Shown here one piece after another: positions 49,044 to 61,626 of a DNA stretch of 64,000 bases. The number at the start of each line of letters is the position of its first letter. The stretch's first letter is position 1. Made by a program: the position numbers and the translations under genes. Under the pieces are notes generated by a model. That model had not been told where the DNA came from. It was given only the letters and a program-made list of their open reading frames with translations, and ran no database searches. The DNA is taken from positions 130,240,673 to 130,304,672 of the forward strand of contig NC_133647.1 of NCBI RefSeq assembly GCF_009905375.1. The letters are read 5' to 3'. The DNA is from Apium graveolens. Lineage: Eukaryota; Streptophyta; Magnoliopsida; Apiales; Apiaceae.

Positions 49044-50010
49044 ATGACTGAGGAATGTATAAATTGGTTGAATCTTCCCAAGTATACCAAAGATTATACG
49101 GATGGAGTCAAATTGTATGTGAAGAAAGAGATGACCAATTTCACCAGAGGAGACAAAATTAAGTGCCCTTGTCGTAAGAGTGAAAATTGGTTGTGGTGGG
49201 GTGGTCCTGATATGGAGAGTTACCTCATGTGGAGGGGACCTTATCCCATATTTATTTAGTCAATCTATGTTGTTAGTTTATTTCCAGATAAAATAGATAA
49301 TATAGAATTCGAACAAAATACCTGGTTTGGGTTTGGTGATAATCTTGATGAGATGTTGGATGTTACATACGGCGTTGTGGCACCAAATGAAGATGCATGA
49401 AAATTTTATCAACTTGTTGATGATGGAAAGCAGCCCCTATACTCAGGTTGCAAGAAATTTTCGTGATTAAATTTTTCCGTTAGGCCTTACCATTGGAAGT
49501 GCTTAAATGGAATAACCGAGACCGCATTGGGAGAGATATTGTTGTTATTAAAAGAGGTTGTCTCCGATATTAATGTGCCTTCCTCTTTTAATTTAGCTAA
49601 AAATTTGATCAGGGATCTCGGTCTCGACTATAAAAAGATATATGCATGTCTGAATGACTGCATCTTGTATTGAGGTGATAATAAAGATAAAGTTTCTTGC
49701 AAAAATTATGGTCTTTCAAAGGTGAAAGGTGTGGCACAAGGCCAGTAACAAGGAATAAACGTTTAAAAAATTCCTTACAAAGTAATGAGATATTTTTCGC
49801 TCATCCCAAGGCTCCAATGACCGAATTTGAAATCAGAGAACTTAATTCTCTCAAAAATTATTCCTGGTCCGAATGATCCGGGGAATAATATTGATATCTA
49901 CATGCAACATTTGATTAAGGAGCTACAAAAGGTATAAAAAATTAAGAGTGAAAACTTATGATGTTGCAACAAATCAGATATTTATGATGCACATGTAATG
50001 GAGACATAAA
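49044..50010 (+). pseudogene. CACTA TNP2-type transposase remnant in R2
   Basis: Open at 49044-49259 (INWLNLPKYTKDYTDGVKLY, KIKCPCRKSENWLWWGGPDM), then the same series of Tnp2 motifs and many of the same stops as R1. Lacks the distal ~640 bp. The Cys pair in KCPCRK is kept here where R1 has KCPYRK, so R2 is closer to the ancestral form at this site. Confidence 0.75.
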
Positions 50011-50631
50011 TAATATTATAGCATGAAATAGGAAGATGTCGAATTTGTTTAGGTCAAGTAGTGTTTTATGAAGTCAAGTACTAATACAGTCCACTTTTAC
50101 TATCTATAAGTCAGTTTGACCATGTTGTAGGACTGAAATACACACATGTATCATACAATTAAAAAAATATATCATTGAAAATATTCTCTTTTCTGCACAC
50201 CTCCTCCTTCGTCCATTTTAAAAAACCTTCATAAAATTCTTTCTCAAGTTTGTATCTTTTTTGACTTGGCTTGTCCATTTATTTAGATTTGATGCTCCTT
50301 ACAACAATTACGTAGTAAGAAATCAAGAAAAAATATATGCTAATTCTATAAAACTTAAACAAAATTAGAAGGTGGAATCTTACTAAATTAAACGCTCTAC
50401 TACTTTGTTCGTGCAGTTTGACATAATATATCAATGACTACATACTTTTTCATCTTTATTAATGCTTGAAAAAATTGAAATCTTCACTTTTTTGGCAACT
50501 TTCAAATTTTGAAGCCTTGATAATTTTTGATGGTCCATGACCAATCAAGAATCATGAACAATATATCTACCATTCTTGTTTAAATAACTGTCGATAATAT
50601 ACCACTCTATTTTATATCCATATAGCACTAA

Positions 50632-52491
50632 GTAACATGTGTCAAGTGAATTAAAGTTGGACAATATTAACGAAAAAAACATGTGTAAATATTATGTTCA
50701 TTTGACAAATAATTTTAATAATTTTTTAGTGTAGCCTCTTAAGATTACTTAAGTCGATAATTTTGGTGCAGGTACCTCTGAACAAGGCCCCTAATTTTAT
50801 AAAATAGGATTGCAGCCTCCTAAGCAGTGCATAACTATAGCTCCTGTAAGCTGATACCATTCTCACCTTCATGTGCACAAATCGATTGATATTTGATGCA
50901 ATTCCATATGAAAATGTAGCATACTTTATGATAGAGAAAAATAAAACTTTCTCTTCATTTGCATTTTTAATAAAGCAACCCCAATTTCATTTAGTATAAT
51001 TATAATTAACGTTTCATTTACTAACCCTATTTCATCTACAGACCCTTATTTAAAGGGCTATTACAAGTGTGGAAAAACAAGAGGAGGAATTTTGCATCTC
51101 TGCAAAATTCCAAAGCAGAAATCCAACAGAAACTAAGCGATTTGAAAAAGGAATTAAAAAAAATTGTTACTTCCTTCTGGATTTGATGCTCTATCGTGTA
51201 ATCTCTTGTAATTTCATTTTCCAATTTTTGGGAAATAATGTAAGGTTTGTCATATGAAAGATCAATAGAAACTAGATCGTGTTTGTTAAGTTTTGACTTT
51301 GAAATTTTAAATTTTAAAATGTAAATTTTAAAGGTATATTAAATAATTTTGAGAATTAATTAATTAACATGTTGTATAATTGGCTAAAGTATTTAAGTTT
51401 TCTTTTTATTATTTTACTAGTCACTCAATGAATATATAATTTAAAGACTTTTTCTAAAAAAAGCAAATTAATGTTTATATTAATAATTATACACCAAAAG
51501 TTTACTAAACCAAAACAAAATACTACATGATTAATCTAGAATTATTTTTTTAAACCAAGTTGACATTAAGATTCGACTACACCATATTATGATTAATATT
51601 AACATTCAAATTCAAATTCAGAGTGGAGTCATAAATAATATTATAGCATAAAATACGAATATGCATGCAATTTTGTTTAAGTCAAGTAGTCTTTTATAAA
51701 AACAAATACGAGTGAAATTTATAAATGTTTAATATAATTGAAATAATATAATTAAAAATTACATTTAGTATGTTATTAAAAGTCACATTTAGTTTGTTCT
51801 TAAATGTAAATTTCAGATTTTAAAAATAATTCTGAAAATATTATTATTTAGTAAAAAATTAGTCAATTTGGGTGGATGGACATGTAATTAGTAAATGGAG
51901 TATTAAAATGATAACTTGCCAATGTTGGTATAAGGAGGAAAATAGACACTTTTTGCAAAACAAAATTCTTGTATTCTTTAACATAAAAAATTATGAATAG
52001 TGTTTGATTCCCAAATAAGCCAATATTCTTTATAATGAAAGTGAAATTTGTGTTCAAATAATCATGTTAAAAGTAAATGATATTAAACCAAATTAAAAAA
52101 AATATAAATGATATTGAACCTAACAATTTTATAATACATGTATGGATGAAAGTTGATATAATTAAAGGATCCGCATTAAGCAAAAGCTAATAACAACCAA
52201 AAACAAGAGAAAATAAAATTCATCCATTTATCCATTGCTATAAAATAGAACAACATGCTGGTCAGTTTTTAAATGGACATGGACATGTGGGTCAACTTAA
52301 TGATGAGGTTATGATAAAATAAATAAAAATTAAATTTGAATCAAAATTTATGTATTTGGATTGATGGAATTAACTATCTTAGTTTCCTTTATTTAGCTTA
52401 AAGTACCTATTTTTTTAAGTGGAGAAAAATAGAAAAATAAAAGAAAGATAAAAGGAGAATTGAAGCATATTCGAAAAAATAACGAGGAAAA
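50632..52491. repeat. Truncated tandem unit R3 (1.9 kb)
   Basis: Third copy of the R unit, covering only its first part: lead, G remnant (51069-51257) and the GTGGGTCAACTTAATG block. Broken off near 52491 at AACGAGGAAAAAATAGCCGTG, where sequence identical to 34271 onward begins. No transposase part. Confidence 0.75.
51069..51257 (+). pseudogene. Degenerate G copy in R3
   Basis: A 62-codon open frame ending in SCNFIFQFLGNNVRFVI. It shows the natural C-terminus of the G ORF where no LTR has been inserted. The N-terminal part and about 85 further bases in the middle are deleted and the frame before the tail is shifted. Confidence 0.5.
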
Positions 52492-53121
52492 AATAGCCGT
52501 GCCCTTAAATTCAACCGAAAATGGTTCATTTTGACTTCAATTGTATTTATACATTTGTATTTAGCCTTATTTTCTTGTGGTGCATAAACATGTGGGTCAC
52601 CTTAATGTTGACATGAAAAAAGATAACCACCCATCCATGTAGTCAATTTCGAGTGTATGATAAAATAAATAAAATTAAATTTGAATTAAAATTTATGTAT
52701 TTGTATTGATGGAAATAACTATCTATCTTTGTTTACTTTATTTAGCTTAAAACGCCTATTTTTTTAAATGGAGAAAAATAGAAAAATAAAAGAAAGATAA
52801 AAGGAGAATTAAAGCATATTGAAGCATTATTAAAATATCAATAGATATCTATTTTAATTAAGGAAGTATTCAAAGAAACCAAATTTTAAAAATAATTCAA
52901 TTATTAAAATAAATAAACATAATAATTAATAAAAATAAATTTAAGATATTAATATATCTAAGCCCAATGAATATAATTTTTTGAGGAATGAAGACCCAAA
53001 ATGTACCATAGGCCCAAGATTATAATAAACATTTAATTTCCTAACCCTATTTCATCTACAAACCCTTTAAATTAAAGGGCTATTACAAGTGCATGTAATA
53101 TACGAGGTGAGAATTTTAAGA

Positions 53122-53301
53122 ATGGCGGCCCCGGGTGAAGAGTCTATTTTGACCAATCAGATGTCGACAAAGAAGAAGGAAGAGCCAGAGGATATAATTA
53201 TGGAGAAACTAGGGTTGGAACATGATAGGATGGATGAGAAGGTACACCTCTCTCCTGAGAAGATTGCTGTTATTGCATTTCTGCAAAATTCCAAAGCATA
53301 A
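53122..53301 (+). pseudogene. G2, second copy of the small unknown ORF
   Basis: Same start as G1 (MAAPGEESILTNQMSTKKKE) with few substitutions, ending early at a TAA (QNSKA then stop) where G1 reads CAA. Its remaining 3' part is present to 53434, where the D2 LTR begins. Upstream block 52494-53121 matches 34271-34888, with the promoter-like TTTAAATTAAAGGGC. Confidence 0.5.
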
Positions 53302-53434
53302 ACTCAACACAAACTGAGCAATTTGAAAAATGAATTAGAAGAAATTGTTGCTTCTCCTCTCCATTTGATGCTCTATCATGTAATCTGTTGTAATTTCATT
53401 TTACAATTTTTTGGAAAATAATGTAAGGTTTTGT

Positions 53435-54810
53435 TGTAAAAGACATGCCTGTAATTTAAGAAGACTAAAACATCTTCTCAACCCTAAGTAAGTTGTATTG
53501 TTATCTTAATTTGTATTTTGTACTTGTAACACTTAAAGTCTGTAAAAATGCAAAGGAGCAGAGTGGAGTCTTTTTCCTAAAATAATATGAAGCCTAAGGA
53601 TTCTATCTGGAAGAAGATCATGAAGATAATACTTCAGAAGAATTTTGAAGAATCTTGGAGTTGAATAAATCAGTTTGGAGAAAAATATTCTAAGTCAAGA
53701 TCACTACAAGTCACATATTTAATATTATAGAGATGTCATTCGAGAACTCCAGAATGACTTATCGAAATATCAGGAAAGCTACTAGAGAACTCAGGAAGAT
53801 ATCGACAAGCTAAATTGAAAAATTGAATATTGGAAATATCGACAAGTCATTCCTTCACTAGAGAACTCAGAGTTATCAACAAGTCTACATTCAGTAGAGA
53901 ACTCTGAGTTATCGATAAGTCAAGTTCCATTAGAAAACTCAGAGATAACGATAAGTCAAAATTCGCTAGAGAACTCTGAGATATCGACAAGGTAAATTTT
54001 GACTTGACAACTCTGAGATATCGATAAGTCAAGAAGCCACTAGAGAACTAAGACTTATCGATAAGTCAAAGAGTAGATGTGAAGACTAGAGATCTCGACA
54101 AGCTGGAGTCCTCTACAAGCAAAACTAAACATGGAGTGCTAGAGATCTCGATAAGCCTATATACTTACCGAGATGTCAACTGTTCTACATACCTAAACTG
54201 GAGATCTCGATGTACAGTCTCAAAGTACAAGGTTGCAGATCAGTTCAATATCCAAGATAAACAATCAACAAACAATCCAACAACTGGATTGACAAGTCTA
54301 CATAAAGCAGCTTGAAGAGTGTGCAAGATCAATGCCAAAGATTAACTGACAGAGGAAGATTAAAGTGAACATTGGATGCTAAAGATATGCTAAGCCAAAA
54401 ATGGAAGATATGCTTTTCTATAAATAGAAATGACAAGTGACAGTTTAGAAAAGCTAATAGCATGTTTTATTATCCACTGTGTAAACAAGCAGTTAACTAA
54501 GTTACTAAGTTAACACTGGTCCTTAGTCAGTTGTAACAATTTAGATCAGATTTCTTGTAACACTCTCAAGAAGAAGCTAAGCACTTTATCAACAAAGAGC
54601 CTAGAAATTTTGTAGCAAAACATTCTTAATTTATATAAAATTAAGTGAGTTTTGTGGATTTGTGTTCTTTATTTTTCTGCAAGTTTAAATTCTGCATGAA
54701 CACATTTCTCTACAAGAATCAATTTACTTTGTTAAACCATAAACATTCAAGAAAAGCTCAGAAACAGTTAAACACATTCACCCCCCCTGTGTGTTATACA
54801 TTTCCTAACA
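53435..54810 (+). repeat. 5' LTR of element D2 (C family)
   Basis: TGTAAAAGACATG to TTTCCTAACA, 1376 bp. Same position in G2 as D1 in G1, hence duplicated with its flank rather than inserted independently. TCGAYAAGTC array at 53720-54170; TATAAATA at 54419. Confidence 0.85.
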
Positions 54811-54812
54811 AG

Positions 54813-54824
54813 TGGTATCAGAGC
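54813..54824 (+). other. Primer-binding site of D2
   Basis: Perfect TGGTATCAGAGC two bases after the LTR, complementary to the initiator tRNA-Met 3' end. Confidence 0.9.
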
Positions 54825-54861
54825 AGTATCTGAAAGTAAACAGATTTAAGATCTTGGAAGA

Positions 54862-55259
54862 ATGAATACACAGAATATCAGTAGCATCAAAATTCCTACC
54901 TTTGACAAAACTAACTACACTCTCTGGAAAAAGAAAATGATTTTGTTCCTGATCATTCCTATTGTTAGAGTTGAGGAATATACAGATGGAGACATGGTTA
55001 CCCCAACTCATTTTACTCCAAAAGATCCTTCTGAGTATTCTGACCCTGAAAATGAGAAAGTCTCCCTGGATAGTAGCTTGCAATTAATATTGATTAAGTC
55101 ACTTGATAATGTGATGTACAACAACATTGTCAAGTGTGACACTGCCTAGCAAATATGGGAAAATATTGAGATACTATGTGAAGGAACTGAAGAAGTCAGG
55201 TACCAAAGAAGAATATTGATTTCACAGTATGAGGGTTTTATGGCAAAGCCAAAGGAAAG
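54862..55259 (+). pseudogene. gag N-terminus of D2, cut by element E
   Basis: MNTQNISSIKIPTFDKTNYT onward, open to a TAG at 55147 that D1 shares, then in frame (CEGTEEVRYQRRI) to 55259, where the LTR of E begins. The continuation, if present, lies beyond the window. Confidence 0.8.
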
Positions 55260-55874
55260 TGTTAGATATATTTGATAATGTCATGGCTAATATGTTTTAT
55301 GTTTAGCTTTCAGATCTTACTTGAACAGGATAAATCAGTACTTAACAGTTGATCAGTACTTATACTGGAAGTCAGGACTTAATGATATCAGTAATTATGT
55401 TATCAGGAGATAATCATCAGAAGATAGATATCAGAACTTAACTGTTGAAGGACGATCAGATAAGGACAGTAGCTGATTAAAGGAAAGAAGATCAAGATAA
55501 ACATAAGAAGAGATATGCATGAAGAAGGAATTCTGTAAAGAATGGAATACTTGGAAGAAAAGATATCTGATTGATATATTTTAGGAAGCAGAATTATATT
55601 CCATATCAATTAGCGATTATCTTGTAACTGTGTAGTATATAAACACAGATATAGGGTTTACACTAAAAGTGTTATCATTATTAGAGAAGATTATTCATTC
55701 TAACCCTAGCAGCTCTCGTGATATTTGTTCATCACTGAGAGGTAACAGTTCCATACTGTAACAGAGTTTATTGTTTCAATAAAGTTTCTTTTCTGTTACT
55801 TAAGTTCTTAAAGTTCGATTTGAGTGTACTATACACTGTATTCACCCCCTCTACAGTGTGTCTGTGACCTAACA
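55260..55874 (+). repeat. 5' LTR of element E
   Basis: TGTTAGATATATTTG to GTGACCTAACA, 615 bp, with TGTTAG and CTAACA inverted ends. TATATAAA at 55636-55643. The upstream half holds several forms of the E word and its complement (CAGTACTTA, ATCAGAACTTA, TATCAG). Confidence 0.9.
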
Positions 55875-55876
55875 AT

Positions 55877-55888
55877 TGGTATCAGAGC
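55877..55888 (+). other. Primer-binding site of element E
   Basis: Perfect TGGTATCAGAGC two bases after the LTR end; initiator tRNA-Met primer. Confidence 0.9.
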
Positions 55889-55930
55889 ATATCTGTTAAC
55901 ATACATACAGTTAAAGATCCAAACACAATC

Positions 55931-58263
55931 ATGTCGGACACAGAAACTCCAACTAAGCCTACCAAAACTGAGGAACCACCAAAGACACAAATTCAGAGTC
56001 GGTATGAGACCATCAGAGTTTCCATACTGAAACCATCTGAATATCCCATATGGAAGGTAAGGATGACCATATTCCTGGAAGCAACAGATCCAGAATACCT
56101 TGATAGAATCAAGGAAGGCCCTCACAAACCAACCAAGCTCGCTGTTGCAGTTGCAGGTGAAGAGCAAAGACCATACCAAAGGAGAAGAGTGATTATACTG
56201 CTGAAGACATAGCATCAATTCCTAAGGATGCTAAGGTACGACACTTACTGCATAGTGCCATTGATAATGTAATGTCAAATAGAGTAATCAACTGCAAGAC
56301 TGCTAAGGAGATATGGATGCTCTGAAAACAAGGTGTCAGGGAACTGACACAATTAAGAAGAACAGGAAGACAATACTCACTCAAGAGTATGAACACTTTG
56401 ACTCAAAGACTAATGAGTCATTGAATGATTTATATGATAGATTTTTCAAACTTTTGAATGATTTGTCATTGGTTGTTAAAGAGTATTATCTTGAAGATTC
56501 AAACCTTAAGTTCCTGTTAACTCTTCCTGAATGCTGGGATTTGAAGGCAACGACAATAAGAGACAACTACAATCTTGATGAAACAACTCTTGACAAAATC
56601 TATGGAATACTCAAGACTCATGAGCTGGAGATGGAAAAAAGAAGCAAGATGAAAGGAGGAAAGTCAAGGACAGTTGCTCTTAAGGCTGAAGAAGAATTCC
56701 CCAAAGCAGCTTCCTCAAAGAAAGACAAGGGTAAAGCTCTTTTCATAAAGTCTGATACTGAGTCATCAAGTTCTGAGAGTGAATATGACTCAGATTCTGA
56801 AGCTTGCCTGAGACTGATGGTGATGAGGAGATGATGAAGCTGTTTGCTCTTATGGTGAAATGAATCACAAAGATTGCATACAAGAAGTTCAGGAAGGGAA
56901 AGAAGTTTTCCAGGAAAGGCATAAGTTCTGATAAGAAGAATTTAAGAAGATCTGAAGGCAGAGGAGGAAAGTCTGACAGAGGAGATTACACCAATGTTAA
57001 ATGCTATAACTGTGGTGAGAAAGGCCACATATCTCCTGATTGCAAGAAGGTAAAGGGTGACAAAGGCAAGGCTCTTGTCACAAAGCAGAAAAGCTGGATA
57101 GACACCTCAGACTCTGAAAGTGAGGAAAACTATGCATTGATGGAAAATGCTGATAAAGAAAGTGCTGAGAGCAGTTCTGAAGCTGCTGAAACAAAGGTAC
57201 CTCAGACTACTTATGCTTTTCATACTGATGATATTAATGAGTTGAGAAGATATCTTAAACCATGTTTGTTAGTTATAGAGATCAAACTTTAAAATGTGAA
57301 AGATTAACTTCTGAAAATCTTGCATTTAAGAAAAGAAATGATTTCTTAGAAAAAGAATTAGTCATGTTCCATCAAACTCAGAAGGATAGAGATGATGCTT
57401 TTTATGTTAGGAATGAAGTGCTAAAAATAAATAAATCTCTAAAAACTGAGTTAGAAAAGGAAAGAGAGATTATCAGGACTTGGACTAACTCTGGCAAAAC
57501 AACTCAAAATTTGCTAAGTAGTGGAAACTGGAAAGAGGGCTTAGGTTATGGAGAAGATAAGAATGATAAAGGAACTAAAGAAATTAAGTCTGTTGATAAG
57601 CAAAAGCCAAAGTTAAAACATGTTAAGTTTGTAACTGTAAAGTCTGAAAATGAAAAATCAGAAGTTACAAAGAAATTAACTTCTGACAAACTAAAACAGG
57701 AAAAGACAGCTGAATTGAACATAGGCTTAATGACAAAAAAGCAGCTTAAGCATAAGCTGAAAGATGTTAAGAATGCAAACAAGGTAAAATCACCTAGGAT
57801 AAATAGGAATGGAAAGGAAGGTGTGAATAAAAGCAATAATTATAAACCTGTTCCTGATGCTTCTAGGAAAACATGTCATAACTGTGGAAGTTCTAACCAT
57901 CTGGCTTCTTTTTGCAGGAAGAATAAGAATATTAACTCATTACCTTCAAAGTCAGGAGTTAAGAGTCAGTCTATTAGATACAAACCACAAAATCCTTGTT
58001 TTCATTGTGGTAGTTTATGGCATTCCATTTATACTTGTAAGGAATATCATAGCTTCTACTATGATTATTATCAAATAAAACCTTCTTTGAAGAAAGTTTC
58101 CATTGTTCCTTCTAGTGTAAATTCTGATTCAAAGTCTGATAGTGTAAGTTCTGATAAGAAAAATGTTAAAATAAACTCTGATGCTAAATCCGCTGCAAAT
58201 GTTAACAAACTTAATAAGGCCAAAGGATCCAAGCAAGTCTGGGTCCTTAAAACTAATAATTAG
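55931..58263 (+). pseudogene. gag of element E, three zinc knuckles, frameshifted
   Basis: Starts MSDTETPTKPTKTEEPPKTQ with the copia N-terminal motif YPIWKVRMTIFLEATDPEYL. Frame changes near 56165, 56315, 56805 and 57258. Capsid-like part at 56313-56834 (LNDLYDRFFKLLNDLSL, LTLPECWDLKA). Three CX2CX4HX4C knuckles: CYNCGEKGHISPDC (57003), CHNCGSSNHLASFC (57874) and CFHCGSLWHSIYTC (57997). A coiled-coil stretch lies at 57262-57480. The C-terminus repeats the word GTTCTGATA in the coding strand as Ser-Asp-rich sequence (NSDSKSDSVSSDKKN) and ends KQVWVLKTNN before TAG 58261. Would package RNA in virus-like particles if intact. Confidence 0.85.
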
Positions 58264-58275
58264 TGGTCTTTGTGA

Positions 58276-61200
58276 TTGCAGGGCAACAGGAAAAATATTC
58301 TAGTTCTGGGCAGTGGATGTTCAGGACATATGACTGGAAATAAGGCCTTGCTATCAGACTTTGTGGAGAAAGCTGGCCCAAATGTTTCTTATGGAGATGG
58401 CAACATTGGATAAACATTGGGATATGGCAATATCAATCTTGGAAATGTCATAATTAAACAAATAGCTCTGGTCTCAGGACTTAAACACAACCTACTGAGT
58501 ATGAGTCAAATCTGTGACAGAGGTTATCATGTTGATTTCTTTGAAGAACACTGTGAAATTGTGAGTAAATCTAAAGGCAAAGTTGTTCTGAAAGGATACA
58601 GGCGTGGTAACATTTATGAAGCTAAGCTTTCAACAAGTACTGATGGTTCTGCAATCTGTCTGATGAGTAGAGCATCAATTGAAGAAAGCTGGAATTGGCA
58701 TAAGAAACTCTCTCATTTAAATTTCAACAATATAAATGAACTGGTCAAGAAAGATCTTGTGAGAGGATTGCCAAACACAGTATTTGCTCCTGATGGTCTT
58801 TGTGATTCATGTCAGAAAACCAAACAAAGAAAATCTTCATTCAAGAGCAAGACTGAATCATCAATTCTTGAGCCTTATCATCTACTACATGTTGATCTAT
58901 TTGGTCCAGTAAATGTCATGTCTATTGCAAAGAAGAAGTATGCGTTGGTCATAATGGATGAGTTCACCAGATACACATGGGTGTATTTCTTGCATACAAA
59001 AAGTGAAACTACATCAATCTTGATTGATCATGTCAAACATCTGGATAAAATGGTCAAAGATTCTGTGAAAGTTTTAAGGAGTGATAATGGCACTGAGTTC
59101 AAGAATTTGATAATGGAAGAGTTCTGCAAAAGACATGGAATAAAGCATGAATTTTCTGCTCCTGGAACTCCACAGCAAAATGGAGTTGTTGAAAGGAAGA
59201 ATAGAACTCTCATTGAAGCTGCACGTACAATGCATGAAGAAGCAAAGCTTCCAACCTATTTCTGGGCTGAAGCTGTGCAGACTTCTTGTTTTACTCAAAA
59301 TGCAACACTCATTAACAAGCATGGAAAAACACCATATGAGATGGTGAAGGAAAAGAAGCCAAATCTGAAATACTTTCATGTATTTGGATGCAAGTGTTTT
59401 GTTCTCAAGACTCATACTGAACAGCTATCAAAGTTTGATCTAAAAGCTGATGAAGGAATCTTTGTTGGATATCCACTTTCCACAAAAGCCTTCAGAGTCT
59501 ATAATTTGAGAACAAAAGTAGTCATGGAATCTATCAATGTCTCTTTTGATGACAAGAAGATTACTGGTCTTGAAGATTTCATTGACCATGATCAGCTGAG
59601 ATTTGAAAATGAAGACTCAAATTCTGATACTGAAAATCCTGAAAGTCTAAGTCCTGATACTGTAAACTCTGATGGAATAAACTCTGATGTTATTGAAACT
59701 GTGGTGGCTACGCCAAGGGAAGATGCACTGATATAGGGGGAGCATACTCAAGATCCTACCACAGCTCAAGAAACATCAGAACATATATCTGGCTCTTCAA
59801 ATTCTGATTTGTCAAGTTCTGATAAGCCAAGTTCTGATAGTGCTGAAAATTTAAATACTGAAGACTCCAACTCAGAGAGCATAGTTTCAGGGGGAGCATC
59901 AGAAAATGAAAATGAAGATAGCATGGATCATGGGGGAGCATCCAGTTCCAGAGAAAACCTTCCATCTGCAAGGAAGTGGACAAAATCACATACACCTGAT
60001 TTGATAATTGGAAATCCTGATGCAGGTGTCAGAACTAGAACAGGTACTTCAAATGAATGTCTTTACAATTCTTTTCTCTCTCAGACTGAACCAAAGAAAG
60101 TGGAAGAAGCTCTTCAAGATGCTGATTGGGTGCAAGCAATGCAGGAAGAGTTGAATGAATTTGAAAGAAACAAAGTCTGGACCCTAGTGCCAAGACCAAA
60201 GAATAGATCTGTTGTTGGTACAAAGTGGGTATTCAGAAACAAAACTGATAGTGATGGCATAATTATAAGGAATAAGGCAAGGCTGGTTGCAAAAGGATAT
60301 TCTCAACAGGAGGGAATTGATTATGATGAAACATTTGCACCAGTTTCTAGGTTAGAAGCCATAAGGATATTCTTGGCTTATGCTGCTCACAAAAAGTTTA
60401 CTGTCTTTCAAATGGATGTGAAAAGTGCTTTTCTCAATGCAGAATTGGAGGAGGAGGTATATGTTGAACAACCTCCAGGTTTTGTAGATACCAAACATCC
60501 AGATTATGTCTACAGGCTTGATAAAGCACTTTATAGACTTAAGCAAGCTCCTAGAGCATGGTATGAGACTTTAGCTCAGTTTCTTCTGGAAAGTGGATTC
60601 AACAGAGGGACAATAGACAAAATACTGTTCTACCTCAACCATGGAAAGGACCTACTTCTAGTCCAGATTTATGTTGATGATATCATTTTTGGATCTACAA
60701 ATGACAAACTTTGCAAGAAGTTTGCCAAACTAATGCAGTCAAGATATCAGATGAGTATGATGGGGGAACTTAGCTATTTTCTGGGACTTCAAGTCAAGCA
60801 GAATGAGGAAGGCACTTTTATTTGTCAAACCAAGTACACCAGAAACTTGTTGAAGAAATTTGGAATGCAAGATTGTTGAAGTGCATCCACTCCAATGGCC
60901 ACTGCAACAAAACTGGATAAGGATACTGGTAAATCAGTAGATATTACTGACTACAGAGCTATGATTAGCTCTCTACTCTATCTAACTGCTAGTAGACCTG
61001 ATATCATGTATGCTACCTGTCTTTGTGCAAGATTTCAAGCAGATCCAAGGGAACCTCACTTAACAGCTGTAAAAAGAATCTTTAAGTATCTTAAAGGAAC
61101 AGCTGCTCTGGGATTATGGTATCCTAGAGAATCAGACTTTAAACTAATAGGTTACTCAGATGCAGATTTTGCAGGTTGCAAAATTGACAGGAAAAGCACA

Positions 61201-61626
61201 AGTGGAAGCTGTCAATTTCTTGGAGGCAGATTGGTTTCTTGGTACAGCAAGAAACAAAAGTCAATTTCCACATCAACTGCAGAAGCAGAGTATATTGCTG
61301 CAGGAAGCTGTTGTGCACAGATTCTTTGGATGAAGAATCAGTTACTGGATTATGGGTTAACATATTTCAAAATCCCTATTTACTGTGATAATCAAAGTGT
61401 TATTGCTATGACAGGTAATCCAGTTCAACACTCTATGACAAAGCACATCAGCATCAGGTACCACTTCATCAGGGAACATGTGGATGAAGGTACAGTGGAA
61501 TTGCATTTTGTTCCCACAGATCAACAACTAGCAGATATCTTCACAAAACCACTATGTGAAGCTACTTTCACAAGAATGGTAGATGAACTTGGAATGGTTT
61601 CAGGTTCTTTCTCTAAATCTGCTTAG
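58276..61626 (+). pseudogene. pol of element E: protease, integrase, RT, RNase H in one frame with stops
   Basis: A single reading frame with in-frame TAA at 58411, TAG at 59734 and TGA at 60877. The protease motif reads VLGSGCSGHMTG: the catalytic Asp codon is GGC at 58309. GAG-pre-integrase WHKKLSHLNFN; integrase CDSCQKTKQ, HVDLFGP, SDNGTEF, GVVERKN (DDE intact). The linker at 59580-59950 is Ser/Asp-rich with many TCTGAT words and GGGGGAGCA repeats. [52 protein letters not shown] near 60673. RNase H: SDADFAGCKIDRKSTSGS, STAEAEYIAAGSCCAQ, YCDNQSV, ADIFTKPLCE. The RNase H stop is at 61624. No frameshift was noticed in pol, unlike gag. Confidence 0.9.

Larger units (their letters stand above)
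45153..50631. repeat. Tandem unit R2 (5.5 kb)
   Basis: Second copy, collinear with R1 and highly similar by eye. Holds a degenerate G copy (about 45550-45800) and the transposase remnant (49044-50010). About 640 bp of the distal transposase of R1 (43817-44460) is missing; the join lies at ATATTTATGATGCACATGTA near 49980. R1 ends with about 40 bases (GTTCAATTAATTTGAATAGC and following) that the R2/R3 joint lacks. Confidence 0.75.

Noticed and set aside
39061..52491. R1, R2 and R3 as LTRs
   Set aside because: No TG...CA ends, PBS, polypurine tract or 5-bp duplication. They are 5-6 kb and carry transposase remnants.
35201..54810. D1 and D2 LTRs as the two LTRs of one ~19.6-kb element
   Set aside because: Both are followed by a PBS and gag start and preceded by the same G flank, so both are 5' LTRs of duplicated copies, not a 5'/3' pair.
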